DNA of 64,000 nt from Candidatus Phaeomarinobacter ectocarpi. Lineage in GTDB: Bacteria; Pseudomonadota; Alphaproteobacteria; CGMCC-115125. The stretch spans positions 2,950,721 to 3,014,720 of the forward strand of contig NZ_HG966617.1 of the NCBI RefSeq assembly GCF_000689395.1, in the 5' to 3' direction. Within the stretch, counting starts at the first letter, position 1; every line of letters begins with the position of its first letter. The position numbers and the translations under genes were made by a program. The notes under the pieces are model-generated. The model was not told the DNA's origin. It worked only from the letters and a program-made list of their open reading frames with translations, and made no database searches. Of this stretch, positions 28,875 through 37,649 are shown in pieces.

Positions 28875-29504
28875 ATGTCCTCAGAGCTCAGCCCCGGCCT
28901 GAACAACGGCTTGATCGGTGGATTGCGTATCGGCCTGTTGGGCGGATCGTTCAATCCGGCCCATGAGGGCCACAGGCATATCAGCCTGGTCGCACTGCGC
29001 CGCTTGCAGCTGCATCAGGTGTGGTGGCTGGTGTCTCCGCAAAACCCGCTGAAGCCCGAAAAAGGCATGGCGCCGTTTGCCCAGCGCATGGAAAGTGCGC
29101 GGACAATGGCCGATCACCCAGCCATCCGTGTGACGGACATCGAAACGCAGATGGGCACCCGCTACACTGCTGACACTATACGTCAGTTGACCGACCGCGC
29201 TCCTGCGACCCGTTTTGTGTGGCTGATGGGCGCAGACAATCTGCTCAGCTTTCCCAAATGGCACCAGTGGACCAGCATCATGGAACGCGTGCCCGTCGCG
29301 GTTATTGCCCGGCCCGGATACAGCCTGAAGGCACGGCTGTCACATGCCGCAAGCCGTTATGCCAACAGACAATTTCCCGTTGAGCACGCATCCCGGCTGG
29401 CAGATGTTGAAGCGCCCGCCTGGGTCTTTATTGAGGACCAGCCCACACCGCTTTCATCGACACAGATCCGTCGACAGATCGGGTCCGCCTGGGTTGCCGA
29501 CTGA
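28875..29504 (+). CDS. nadD: Nicotinate-nucleotide adenylyltransferase
   Basis: A 209-residue enzyme that transfers AMP to nicotinate mononucleotide in NAD synthesis. The nucleotidyltransferase motif is GLLGGSFNPAHEGH (GGxFxPxHxGH) and the C-terminal motif is SSTQIRRQI (SxTxxR). An N-terminal extension of about 15 residues precedes the first strand, as in other alphaproteobacteria. It follows proA with no gap. In related genomes rsfS comes next; here the egtB-egtD pair intervenes. Confidence 0.95.
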   Translation: MSSELSPGLNNGLIGGLRIGLLGGSFNPAHEGHRHISLVALRRLQLHQVWWLVSPQNPLKPEKGMAPFAQRMESARTMADHPAIRVTDIETQMGTRYTADTIRQLTDRAPATRFVWLMGADNLLSFPKWHQWTSIMERVPVAVIARPGYSLKARLSHAASRYANRQFPVEHASRLADVEAPAWVFIEDQPTPLSSTQIRRQIGSAWVAD

Positions 29505-29639
29505 GCGAAAATGATCCGTAGCGGTCCAAATACAGTGCGCGGATAGCCTCTGGAAACACACAATCGCGTCACTTACCTGACACGTGGTTGACTTACGCCT
29601 TTGAACTTGGCGGAGTTGGCGCTTCGCAGTTTCCATAAG

Positions 29640-31016
29640 ATGCCGAAAGACGCCTCAATGCCTTCTTCTGTCAGCCAAGCGACCGCCTCTGATAATATTG
29701 CGTCCGCCGGCGCCCAACGCCTGTCGCGCGAGACGCTCTTGGCTCACTTTGAGCGGGTGCGCGCTGCAACGGAAAGCCTGGCTGCGCCGCTGACGCCTGA
29801 AGACCAGATGCTGCAGTCGATGGAAGACGCCAGCCCGGCCCGATGGCACCGCGCGCACACCACATGGTTCTTTGAGACTTTTGTCTTGAAGCCGCATGAC
29901 CCGACCTATCAACCGGTCGATCCGATCTACGACTATCTGTTCAATTCCTACTATCAGTCCGTCGGCCCGCAATACCCCCGCCCCAACCGTGGGCTCGTCT
30001 CGCGCCCCAGCGTGGCGGAAGTGGGAACATACCGCAGCCAGGTCGATGCAGCTCTCCTGAGCTTTGCCCAATCTACCGACGACGACATTTGGCAAACCAT
30101 TGCGCCGTTGATTGAGCTGGGCCTGCATCACGAACAGCAACACCAGGAACTGCTCGTCACAGACCTGAAACACGCTCTGTCCTTCAACCCGATGTGGCCT
30201 GCGGTTTATCCGGCACCTCAAAACCAAAGCGATGCAGCACCCGCCCTTGGATGGGTCGACTTTCCCGGTGGCATCACCATGTGTGGCCACTCCGGTGATC
30301 TGGCCAATGACGGGTTTGCCTATGATTGCGAAGGACCGCGCCACCAGGTCCTGCTGCGCGACTACGCGCTCGCAACCCGTCCCACCACAAATGCCGAGTA
30401 TCTCGAATTTGTTCGTGACGGCGGATACACAGACCCACGCTGGTGGCACGCTGAAGGATGGGACCGGGCCCAGGCAGATCAGTGGCAGGCTCCGCTTTAC
30501 TGGATCCAGGACAACACGGCATCTGACACATGGACAACCTATACGCTGCATGGCCGTGTCGACGTGAACCCCCATGAGCCCGTTTGCCACATCTCATTCT
30601 TTGAAGCCGCCGCCTATGCTGCATGGCGCAGCGAACAGGGCTGCGACGTCCGCCTGCCAACCGAGTTTGAGCTTGAACACGCAGCCGCAGGCCTTGAGCC
30701 GGCCGGCAACTTTGCCGGCCCACAGCCAGGACAGTCCGCATTGCATCCCAAGTCAGCAGACGGTGAGGCACAGCTCAAGCAGGTATTCGGCGACGTATGG
30801 GAATGGACGCAGAGCGCATATACGCCTTACCCCGGATTTAAGCCTGTTGCAGGCGCCATTGGTGAATACAATGGCAAGTTCATGGCCAATCAGATGGTCT
30901 TGCGCGGCGGCAGCGTCGCCACTGCTGAGAACCACATGCGCGCGACCTACCGAAATTTCTTTCCTGCCCACGCGCGATGGCAGTTTTCAGGATTGCGCCT
31001 TGCACGCGACACCTGA
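29640..31016 (+). CDS. egtB: Ergothioneine synthase EgtB (iron-dependent sulfoxide synthase)
   Basis: A protein of about 458 residues that couples hercynine to a thiol donor (gamma-glutamylcysteine or cysteine) using Fe(II) and O2. An N-terminal DinB-like domain provides the three iron histidines, H70 (RWHRAHTT), H164 and H168 (LGLHHEQQHQELL). A C-terminal formylglycine-generating-enzyme-type domain follows (VFGDVWEWTQSAYTPYPGF, VLRGGSVAT, RNFFPAHARWQFSGLRLA). The start is uncertain: ATG 29640 and ATG 29658 are both possible, and the upstream TTG 29601 is less likely. Paired with egtD. Confidence 0.92.
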   Translation: MPKDASMPSSVSQATASDNIASAGAQRLSRETLLAHFERVRAATESLAAPLTPEDQMLQSMEDASPARWHRAHTTWFFETFVLKPHDPTYQPVDPIYDYLFNSYYQSVGPQYPRPNRGLVSRPSVAEVGTYRSQVDAALLSFAQSTDDDIWQTIAPLIELGLHHEQQHQELLVTDLKHALSFNPMWPAVYPAPQNQSDAAPALGWVDFPGGITMCGHSGDLANDGFAYDCEGPRHQVLLRDYALATRPTTNAEYLEFVRDGGYTDPRWWHAEGWDRAQADQWQAPLYWIQDNTASDTWTTYTLHGRVDVNPHEPVCHISFFEAAAYAAWRSEQGCDVRLPTEFELEHAAAGLEPAGNFAGPQPGQSALHPKSADGEAQLKQVFGDVWEWTQSAYTPYPGFKPVAGAIGEYNGKFMANQMVLRGGSVATAENHMRATYRNFFPAHARWQFSGLRLARDT

Positions 31017-31112
31017 CATTTCCAGATCATAAATCCCGCCCCACATCACAAAGCCTGCGAAGACGCCTGAACGGCCAATCCACAGCCCGACCAGTATCGG
31101 GAAGGAAACAAA

Positions 31113-32126
31113 ATGACCGCCCACGACACGACAACACTTGATCGCCCCGCAACGGACTCCTCCGCGCTCGCTTTCTTTGTAGACGAAAAACCTGCGCTGG
31201 CGACATTTCTTGATGATGCCATGACAGGCCTTGCCGCCTCTCCAAAACGGATTGCGCCCAAATACTTTTACGACGAACGCGGCTCCGAGCTGTTCGACAA
31301 GATATGTCAGACCCCGGAATATTATCCAACCCGCACAGAACTCGGCCTGCTCGAACAGCACGGTGCCGATATCGCCGAGGCCGTCGGCCCCGATTGTCTG
31401 GTGGTTGAATATGGCGCGGGCTCAAGCCTCAAGATACGCCGCCTGCTCGACGCCCTCGACAAGCCGGCAGGATACGTAGCGGTCGACATCAGTCGAGATT
31501 ACCTGCATGGCCAGATGAGCGGTCTGGCCGGAGACATGCCCGAGATTGCCGTCGGTGCCATTTGTGCCGATTTCACGCAGGGTTTCGACCTACCTGCTGA
31601 GACCCGTGATCTGGGTACCCGCAAGCTCGGCTTTCTGCCCGGCTCGACTATTGGCAATTTTGTGCCCGCCGAGGCCGAGGCCCTTTTGGCCCGCAGCACC
31701 AAACTGCTTGGCAAAGGCGGCCAGTTTCTCATTGGTGTGGACCTGAAAAAGCCGAAACACATTCTGGATGCCGCCTATGACGATGGCGCCGGTGTTACGG
31801 CTGCGTTCAATCTGAACCTGCTCAAACGGATGCAGTCAGAGCTGGGTGCCGAACTCAACGAAAGCGGCTTTTCCCACGTGGCCTTCTACAATGGCGATCA
31901 GGGCCGTGTTGAAATGCACCTGGAAGCCAAAGGCCCGCAGACAATTCGTCTGGAAGGCCAAACCTTCGATTTTGACGATGGTGAGCGCATTCACACTGAA
32001 AGCTCTTACAAATATGAGCCTCAGGAGTTCGCAGATATGGCCAAAAAGGCCGGATTTGTGCCGCGCGGCCTGTGGACGGACGCGGATGGGCTGTTCTCGC
32101 TCCACCTGCTGGAAGTCGCCGGTTAA
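31113..32126 (+). CDS. egtD: L-histidine N-alpha-methyltransferase EgtD
   Basis: A 337-residue SAM-dependent enzyme that trimethylates histidine to hercynine, the substrate of EgtB. Family motifs include PKYFYDERGSELFDKI, TRTELGLL, the SAM loop VVEYGAGSSLKIRRLL, GYVAVDIS and FLPGSTIGNF. The ATG at 31113 has GGAAGG 5-7 bp upstream. With egtB it forms a two-gene ergothioneine module. EgtA, EgtC and the lyase EgtE are not in the window. Confidence 0.95.
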   Translation: MTAHDTTTLDRPATDSSALAFFVDEKPALATFLDDAMTGLAASPKRIAPKYFYDERGSELFDKICQTPEYYPTRTELGLLEQHGADIAEAVGPDCLVVEYGAGSSLKIRRLLDALDKPAGYVAVDISRDYLHGQMSGLAGDMPEIAVGAICADFTQGFDLPAETRDLGTRKLGFLPGSTIGNFVPAEAEALLARSTKLLGKGGQFLIGVDLKKPKHILDAAYDDGAGVTAAFNLNLLKRMQSELGAELNESGFSHVAFYNGDQGRVEMHLEAKGPQTIRLEGQTFDFDDGERIHTESSYKYEPQEFADMAKKAGFVPRGLWTDADGLFSLHLLEVAG

Positions 32127-32298
32127 CCGCCTGAAATCACTGTATTTGCGGTTGCAGGCCTAATCGTCATATTGTCCTCATGGAAGCGGGCCACGGTGCC
32201 CGTACCGGCAGGATAACTCGCCGATTCGGCAAGGTCTCCGTGAGCCGGCACCCTTCCCCACAAATGAATTGGGTGGAGGGCAAAAGTGGAGCTGAAAC

Positions 32299-32724
32299 CT
32301 GAGTATCGACTATGCTGGCCAAGAGGCCAAAGCGGCGGAAGAAACATCTTTCGCAGGCACACAGTCAGAAGACCACAACCAGTCCGACCGGCTTCGCGCA
32401 GCAGCGCTGGCGTGTCTTGAAGACACCAAGGCCGAAGACGTTGTCACCATCGAACTCGCAGGCAAATCATCTATGGCCGACTGCATGGTAATCGCCAGCG
32501 GCCGGTCACAGCGCCATGTGGGATCCGTTGCTGACTATCTGGTTGAGGCCCTGAAGAAAGCAGGCTGCAAGGCCCCGCGCGTTGAAGGCATGACCCATGC
32601 TGATTGGGTCCTGATCGACGCCGGTGACATTGTAATCCATGTTTTCCGTCCAGAAGTGCGTGATTTCTACAATCTTGAGCGCCTCTGGTCCTCTGACATG
32701 CCCGAAGACCAGCTGGCCAACTAG
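32299..32724 (+). CDS. rsfS: Ribosomal silencing factor RsfS, apparently with a CTG start
   Basis: A 141-residue RsfS/Iojap protein that binds L14 of the 50S subunit and blocks subunit joining. The conserved core begins LRAAALACLEDTKAEDVV, then IELAGKSSMADCMVIASGRS and HADWVLIDAGDIVIHVF. No ATG, GTG or TTG occurs in frame between the upstream stop (32293) and the core; the first ATG (32473) lies inside it and would delete the conserved N-terminus. The only plausible initiator is CTG at 32299, with GTGGAG seven bases upstream. An assembly error or frameshift is the alternative. Confidence 0.85.
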   Translation: MSIDYAGQEAKAAEETSFAGTQSEDHNQSDRLRAAALACLEDTKAEDVVTIELAGKSSMADCMVIASGRSQRHVGSVADYLVEALKKAGCKAPRVEGMTHADWVLIDAGDIVIHVFRPEVRDFYNLERLWSSDMPEDQLAN

Positions 32725-32776
32725 CCAGTTGCAGGACGCTCCTGCCTGAGTGCAGGCGCAGACAAAGAAGAACACA

Positions 32777-33241
32777 ATGCGCATCACCGTCTGCGCCATC
32801 GGCCGCATGCGTGACAAGAATGAGCGCGCTCTTGCCGACGATTACCTCTCCCGGGCACAAGCTCTGGGCCGCAATCTGGGCATCACGGACATCAAGACAA
32901 TCGAGCTGGATGCAAAGCCAACCAGGGAACTGGAAGGCGAAGCACTGCTGGCTGCCCTGCCTGACAACGCGTTCATCATTGCCATGGACGAAACCGGCAG
33001 ACAGCGGCCAAGTCGCGATTTGGCAAATTGGCTGGATAGCCTCAAGGATGGCACCCACCGTGACATCGCGTTTGTGATCGGTGGGGCGGACGGCCACAGT
33101 GCGGCTGTCAAAGCCAAGGCGAACGCCATGCTGTCTCTGGGCGCCATGACTTGGCCGCATATGCTGGCGAGAATCATGCTGCTTGAGCAGGTCTACCGGG
33201 CCATATCCATTCTGGCTCGCCACCCTTATCATCGCGACTAG
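32777..33241 (+). CDS. rlmH: 23S rRNA pseudouridine(1915) N3-methyltransferase RlmH
   Basis: A 154-residue SPOUT methyltransferase that modifies helix 69 of 23S rRNA. The C-terminal SAM knot is clear: VIGGADGHSAAV, LSLGAMTWPHMLARIMLLEQ and the terminal RHPYHRD. The ATG at 32777 gives the family length and the conserved MRITVCAIGRM start. It directly follows rsfS, the usual partner. Confidence 0.96.
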   Translation: MRITVCAIGRMRDKNERALADDYLSRAQALGRNLGITDIKTIELDAKPTRELEGEALLAALPDNAFIIAMDETGRQRPSRDLANWLDSLKDGTHRDIAFVIGGADGHSAAVKAKANAMLSLGAMTWPHMLARIMLLEQVYRAISILARHPYHRD

Positions 33242-33309
33242 TCACCAAGACCAGACAGTGAGTCGGAATTTCCGGGTCACCCACAGCAGGCCACAAGACC
33301 AAAAACACC

Positions 33310-34833
33310 ATGAGACTTTTCGGCCGACCAAAAACATCTGGCGACGCGCCTGCGCGCCCCATCGTCGTGGCCATGCTCCAGGGCTGGGGCGCGGTCGCAG
33401 ACAATCCGCGTGCGCCGATTTTCAGCACCCGCACGCCCGCCTTCAACCGGCTGGCCCAGCGCGCCGCTGCAACATCCATAGTTCCCGCCACCACGCCCAC
33501 AAGCATGAGCAGCGCCCTTGCAGCCATTGCCGAGGGCAACAACGCGATTGCCCCCAGCTCACCTCTGGAGGCAGTCCTTCGATCGCCCGGTGGTCTTGCG
33601 GAACACACAGGGTTTCAGTCTTTCGTCAAAGACCTGACGCGTGTAGGCGGCGATTGCCACCTTCTGTGCTGCCTGACGTCATCGGGCATCGAAGGTCTCA
33701 CAGCTCACGCTGCAAAGATCGCAGCCAATCTCAGTCACGCGGGCATTCGCGTGTGGGTCCACGCCATTCTTGATGGCCGGGATACCGCACCTGATGCTGC
33801 GCTGGGCGCTTTGCACGAGTTTCACGAAGATGTAGCAGGCGTTGATACGGTGCGCTTTGCAACCGTGTCCGGCCGCGCCTTCGCCCTCGACGAAACAGCG
33901 GACGCCAAGGCACTGGCCCTTGTGCGTGATGCCATTGTGGATGCCAGCCCGCAGGAACGCAGCGGCCTTGCACAATACATCGATGCCCAAAACCAGGCAG
34001 GCGTGAATGATGGCGACATCAAGCCTGCTGCGGACCAGACCTATCCAGGCATGCGCAGCGATGACGCATTGCTGATACTTCATCCGCAAGCAGATGGTTT
34101 TTCAGACCTGCTGAAAGTTCTGGTGCCCGGCGACACATTGGATGTGCCGTCAGCGCGTCCTGCTACGCTTTCTGCTTGCAGGCGCATGATCGGCTGGCCC
34201 CAGCCTGGAACGTCAAAGCCAGGTACGTCACCTGTCGCGCAGGCAAGCCAGCCCCTGTCGTTGTTTCAACCATCCCATCCGCGCCTTCCTGACATTGTGC
34301 GCAGCGCAGATTTGAGCCTGATGATGGCAGCCCCACGCCATGAGCACACATTGTGGGCGGCATCCGTTGAAGGATGCACCCCCAATGCCAGCAAGACACT
34401 GGTGGCATCGAACGCACTTGAAGCTGCAGATGCTGCAGTGCGTGCCATCAAGGACGACAAGACCGACGTGATTTTTGCATTGCTTGCCGGCGTGCCAGCG
34501 GCAGTGCGTATGCCGGGCAGTCAGACACTGGATTCAGCCGCCCGCCGCATCATCGAGCAGCAGGACAAAGGGTTGGGCCGGATCGCTGCCATTATTGAGC
34601 GGCGCGGCGGCACGCTGTTGGCCATCGGGACGGACACCAGCCTCGGCCTTGCAACGTCCTTACCCTGCCTCATCCATGGCGGCCCCTGCACAAGCGACAC
34701 ACAGCTCAATGCAGGGACACTGGCTGACATTGCACCGACCATACTGGATCTGGCCGGCGCGCAGCCGCACGACCAATTGTCGGGGACATCGCTTCTGGCC
34801 CATGAGGAGGTCATTGATGCGGCAGCATCGTGA
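33310..34833 (+). CDS. Degenerate GpmI-like protein (phosphoglycerate mutase pseudoenzyme)
   Basis: A 507-residue protein in the usual gpmI position (rlmH-gpmI-envC-ctpA). Homology to cofactor-independent phosphoglycerate mutase shows in MLQGWG, VWVHAILDGRDTAP (148-161), RFATVSGR (182-189) and TLADIAPTILDLAG. The catalytic set is mostly lost: the metal-binding Asp of LDGWG is Gln24, the nucleophilic Ser segment (QMGNSEVGH) is absent, DMVGH has become AAVRM (397-401), and TADHGN reads GTDTSL (440-445). The NFRxDR arginines are also missing. Length and open frame are intact, so it is probably expressed without mutase activity. Its function is unknown. The envC gene overlaps its end. Confidence 0.8.
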   Translation: MRLFGRPKTSGDAPARPIVVAMLQGWGAVADNPRAPIFSTRTPAFNRLAQRAAATSIVPATTPTSMSSALAAIAEGNNAIAPSSPLEAVLRSPGGLAEHTGFQSFVKDLTRVGGDCHLLCCLTSSGIEGLTAHAAKIAANLSHAGIRVWVHAILDGRDTAPDAALGALHEFHEDVAGVDTVRFATVSGRAFALDETADAKALALVRDAIVDASPQERSGLAQYIDAQNQAGVNDGDIKPAADQTYPGMRSDDALLILHPQADGFSDLLKVLVPGDTLDVPSARPATLSACRRMIGWPQPGTSKPGTSPVAQASQPLSLFQPSHPRLPDIVRSADLSLMMAAPRHEHTLWAASVEGCTPNASKTLVASNALEAADAAVRAIKDDKTDVIFALLAGVPAAVRMPGSQTLDSAARRIIEQQDKGLGRIAAIIERRGGTLLAIGTDTSLGLATSLPCLIHGGPCTSDTQLNAGTLADIAPTILDLAGAQPHDQLSGTSLLAHEEVIDAAAS

Positions 34834-36073
34834 CATTTCATTTACAGCAACACTGGCGGTCGCACTGATCGGCGCGTTCGCGGTCGCGCTGCCTGCCGGA
34901 CATGCGCAGGAAACACGCATAGACCCCGCTCAGGCTGAAGAACTCATGGAAGTCGAGCGCGCCCTGGGCGGTGCGTCATCGTCTCGCGATGCAGCGGAGG
35001 CCAAGGCCAAGGCTGCCGCACGCGCTGTTTTGAGATTGCGCGAGGAACTGGTAGCTGCAGGGGACCGGGCAGCGGCACTGGAAAGCGCCGTCAGCGAAAA
35101 CCAGTCCCATATCGAAGGTCTAGTTGCCGCCCGGGCGGTGAGCGAAGCATTGCTGGCAACGCGGCGGGAGCAGCTGGTTGAAAGCCTTGCAGCCCTCCAG
35201 CGGCTCGACCTGGAGCCACCACCCGCCTTGCTGGTGAAACCGCAGGATGCCCTGGCGGCAGCCCGAGGCGCCATGCTGCTGGGCACCCTCGTCCCTGAAC
35301 TCAAGGACGTCGCCGATGACCTGTCCAGGCAGATCAAGAGTCTTGAGGACCTGACCCGCACCATCACCAGCCAGCGCGAACAGCTGACGCAGGATGTTGC
35401 GGCACTGGAAGTAGAGCAGCGTCGGATTGATGAATTGCTGGTCGCCAAGCGCGAGGAAGAACTCATCAGTTCCACTGACGCCAAACGCGCCGCGGACAAA
35501 TATGCGGAACTGGCAGGCCGCGCCCGCTCCCTGCGCGATTTGCTGGGCGGTCTGGAGCAGGATGTGCCGACATTTGCGGCTTTGCGCCCCGGGGATGATG
35601 CGGAAACAGCGCCGCCAGCCTTCTCCACCCTGCGCGGCACCCTGCGAAGCCCGGCAACAGGCCGGATTGTCCAACGTTTTGGGACCGATGACGGCTCAGG
35701 CAGCCCGTCTCAGGGGGTCAGCCTGCGTGCCCGGGCCGGGGGGCAGGTCGTAAGCCCTGCGGATGCCGAAATCGTGTTTGCCGGGCCATTTCGCAGTTAT
35801 GGCAACGTGTTGATAATCACCCCGGGCGACAATTACCTTATTGTTATCGCTGGACTGGCCGAGATTTACGCAGGGCCAGGCCAGCAGTTGCTTGCCGGAG
35901 AGCCCATTGGGCGCCTTCCGACGGGCGCAACTGCGGCAAATGGTGGCCAAAATGGGCGTCCGGAGGCCGGTAGAGGTGCAGGTAATACACCTGTGCTCTA
36001 TATAGAGATGAGAAAAGACGGGAAACCGGTTGATCCGGCCCCGTGGATCAGGTTTCAGAGCCGCCCGGCTTAG
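34817..36073 (+). CDS. EnvC-type murein hydrolase activator (degenerate LytM)
   Basis: A 418-residue exported protein: signal peptide (about residues 1-30, ending near GHAQ), a long coiled coil (about 35-260) and a C-terminal LytM/M23 domain (about 280-410). The zinc ligands of active M23 peptidases (HxxxD, HxH) are missing: QGVSLRARAG and VLYIEMRKDG replace them, as in E. coli EnvC, which activates amidases rather than cutting peptidoglycan itself. ATG 34817 is fixed by AGGAGG six bases upstream and overlaps the preceding gene by 17 bp. Likely role: daughter-cell separation at the septum. Confidence 0.88.
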   Translation: MRQHRDISFTATLAVALIGAFAVALPAGHAQETRIDPAQAEELMEVERALGGASSSRDAAEAKAKAAARAVLRLREELVAAGDRAAALESAVSENQSHIEGLVAARAVSEALLATRREQLVESLAALQRLDLEPPPALLVKPQDALAAARGAMLLGTLVPELKDVADDLSRQIKSLEDLTRTITSQREQLTQDVAALEVEQRRIDELLVAKREEELISSTDAKRAADKYAELAGRARSLRDLLGGLEQDVPTFAALRPGDDAETAPPAFSTLRGTLRSPATGRIVQRFGTDDGSGSPSQGVSLRARAGGQVVSPADAEIVFAGPFRSYGNVLIITPGDNYLIVIAGLAEIYAGPGQQLLAGEPIGRLPTGATAANGGQNGRPEAGRGAGNTPVLYIEMRKDGKPVDPAPWIRFQSRPA

Positions 36074-36192
36074 GCATTTTGCTCGTTGAGCACCGCGCTT
36101 AGGCCACAATCTGGCGGAATTGTAACTGGCACGAGATCAAGGGCGACGGCACCGTGTGCGCGTCGGTCAGATGTGAGAATGAAGGGTAGCGA

Positions 36193-37548
36193 ATGATGCA
36201 CCGTACGGTGATTGCAGGGGCCGCAGGCCTGGTGAGCCTGGCTCTTGTAGGGATTTTTGCCCTTGATGCGGGCCCGACCCGTGGTGGCGCAGAAGCCGCA
36301 AGTTCTGAAACATACCGGCAGCTTAACCTGTTTGGCGATGTGTTCGAGCGCGTCCGCGCGGACTACGTGGAAGAGCCGGCTGATGCTGACCTGATCGATA
36401 ACGCGATCAACGGCATGCTGACCTCACTCGACCCTCATTCAAGCTACCTCAACCCCAAGACGTTCCGCGACATGCAGGTGCAGACCCGCGGCGAATTCGG
36501 CGGACTTGGCATTGAAGTCACCATGGAAGAGGGCTTCGTCAAAGTCGTGGCCCCGATTGACGACACCCCAGCCGACAAGGCAGGCCTGCGCGCCAACGAC
36601 CTGATCACCCATCTGGATGGCGATCCGGTTCTTGGCCTTACCCTTTCAGCAGCTGTTGAAAAGATGCGTGGACCAGTCAACGCACCCATCACTGTGACGA
36701 TCGTCCGTCAGGGCCGCAATGAAGCGTTTGATGTAACCGTCGTGCGCGACATCATTCGCATCAAGTCCGTGCGCTACAAGCGCGATGAAGGCGTCGGCTA
36801 CATCCGCGTCACAACATTCAACGAGCAGACATCAGACGGCGTGCGTGCCGCTCTGCGCGAAATGTCGGACATGCCTGGCTTCGTGGTTGACCTGCGCAAC
36901 AACCCCGGCGGTCTGCTGGATCAGGCCATCGAGGTCTCAGACATCTTCCTTGAAAAGGGCGAAGTCGTTTCAACCCGTGGCCGCTACCCTGAGGACACCC
37001 AGCGCTACAACTCACGGCCTGGCGATCTTGCCAATGGCAAGCAGGTGGTTGTGCTCGTGAATGGCGGATCCGCTTCAGCGTCGGAAATTGTCGCTGGTGC
37101 CCTGCAGGATCATGAGCGTGCACTGGTGCTTGGCACGCGCTCTTTCGGCAAGGGATCAGTCCAGACCATCATTCCGCTTGGTTCCGATGGCGCCATTCGC
37201 CTGACAACAGCCCGCTACTACACACCTGCGGGCCGGTCGATCCAGGCCAAGGGCATTACACCGGACATCAAGGTCGAGCAGAACGTGCCGGAAGACGAAG
37301 ACATCCGCACAACCGGTGAAGCCGGACTGGCGGGCCATCTGGCTGCTGAAGACGAGGACGAAAAGGGTGGGTCATCCGCCTACGTGCCTCGCGATGCCAA
37401 AGATGACCTTCAGCTCATCTATGCCCGTGACCTGATCCTCGGCAAGCGGACATATGATCCGGCAAATCCAACACCAACCGCTGATGCAAGCGCAGCGGCA
37501 GGTGCTGGAAGCGAAGGCGGCGCCGCTATGGCCCCGATTCCCAACTAA
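36193..37548 (+). CDS. ctpA: Carboxy-terminal processing protease (S41 family)
   Basis: A 451-residue periplasmic serine protease. It has an N-terminal signal or anchor (residues 1-27), a PDZ domain (about 95-180) and the S41 protease core with the catalytic serine in SASASE (293-298) and lysine K320 in RSFGKGS. A flexible C-terminal tail rich in Ala, Thr and Pro follows. ATG 36193 has AAGGG upstream. The gene lies behind envC, a frequent pairing because CtpA controls peptidoglycan hydrolases. It is followed by two strong hairpins. Confidence 0.95.
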   Translation: MMHRTVIAGAAGLVSLALVGIFALDAGPTRGGAEAASSETYRQLNLFGDVFERVRADYVEEPADADLIDNAINGMLTSLDPHSSYLNPKTFRDMQVQTRGEFGGLGIEVTMEEGFVKVVAPIDDTPADKAGLRANDLITHLDGDPVLGLTLSAAVEKMRGPVNAPITVTIVRQGRNEAFDVTVVRDIIRIKSVRYKRDEGVGYIRVTTFNEQTSDGVRAALREMSDMPGFVVDLRNNPGGLLDQAIEVSDIFLEKGEVVSTRGRYPEDTQRYNSRPGDLANGKQVVVLVNGGSASASEIVAGALQDHERALVLGTRSFGKGSVQTIIPLGSDGAIRLTTARYYTPAGRSIQAKGITPDIKVEQNVPEDEDIRTTGEAGLAGHLAAEDEDEKGGSSAYVPRDAKDDLQLIYARDLILGKRTYDPANPTPTADASAAAGAGSEGGAAMAPIPN

Positions 37549-37559
37549 TGCGCCAATCG

Positions 37560-37594
37560 ATCAGGAGATAGCGACGCTATCTCCTGATTTCTTT
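37560..37594 (+). terminator. Terminator-like hairpin after ctpA
   Basis: A perfect 12-bp stem (TCAGGAGATAGC / GCTATCTCCTGA), extendable by an A-T pair, has a 3-nt loop and is followed by TTTCTTTC. It lies 12 bp after the ctpA stop and ends the long obgE-ctpA block. Confidence 0.75.
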
Positions 37595-37610
37595 CATTTC
37601 GTTCATCTTG

Positions 37611-37649
37611 TCCGGCCACGGCGACCTTGAAAGGTCTTCCGTGGCCGGA
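37611..37649 (+). other. Second long hairpin in the ctpA-deacetylase gap
   Basis: An 11-bp stem (TCCGGCCACGG / CCGTGGCCGGA) encloses a further 5-bp stem (GACCT / AGGTC) with a TGAA tetraloop. No T run follows. It could be a back-up terminator, a processed RNA structure or a short extragenic palindromic repeat; no second copy was noticed in this window. Confidence 0.6.

Noticed and set aside
32312-32495. Alternative ATG frame upstream of rsfS
   Set aside because: It is in another frame, gives a basic low-complexity peptide, and would need a frameshift to join RsfS; the CTG start is simpler.
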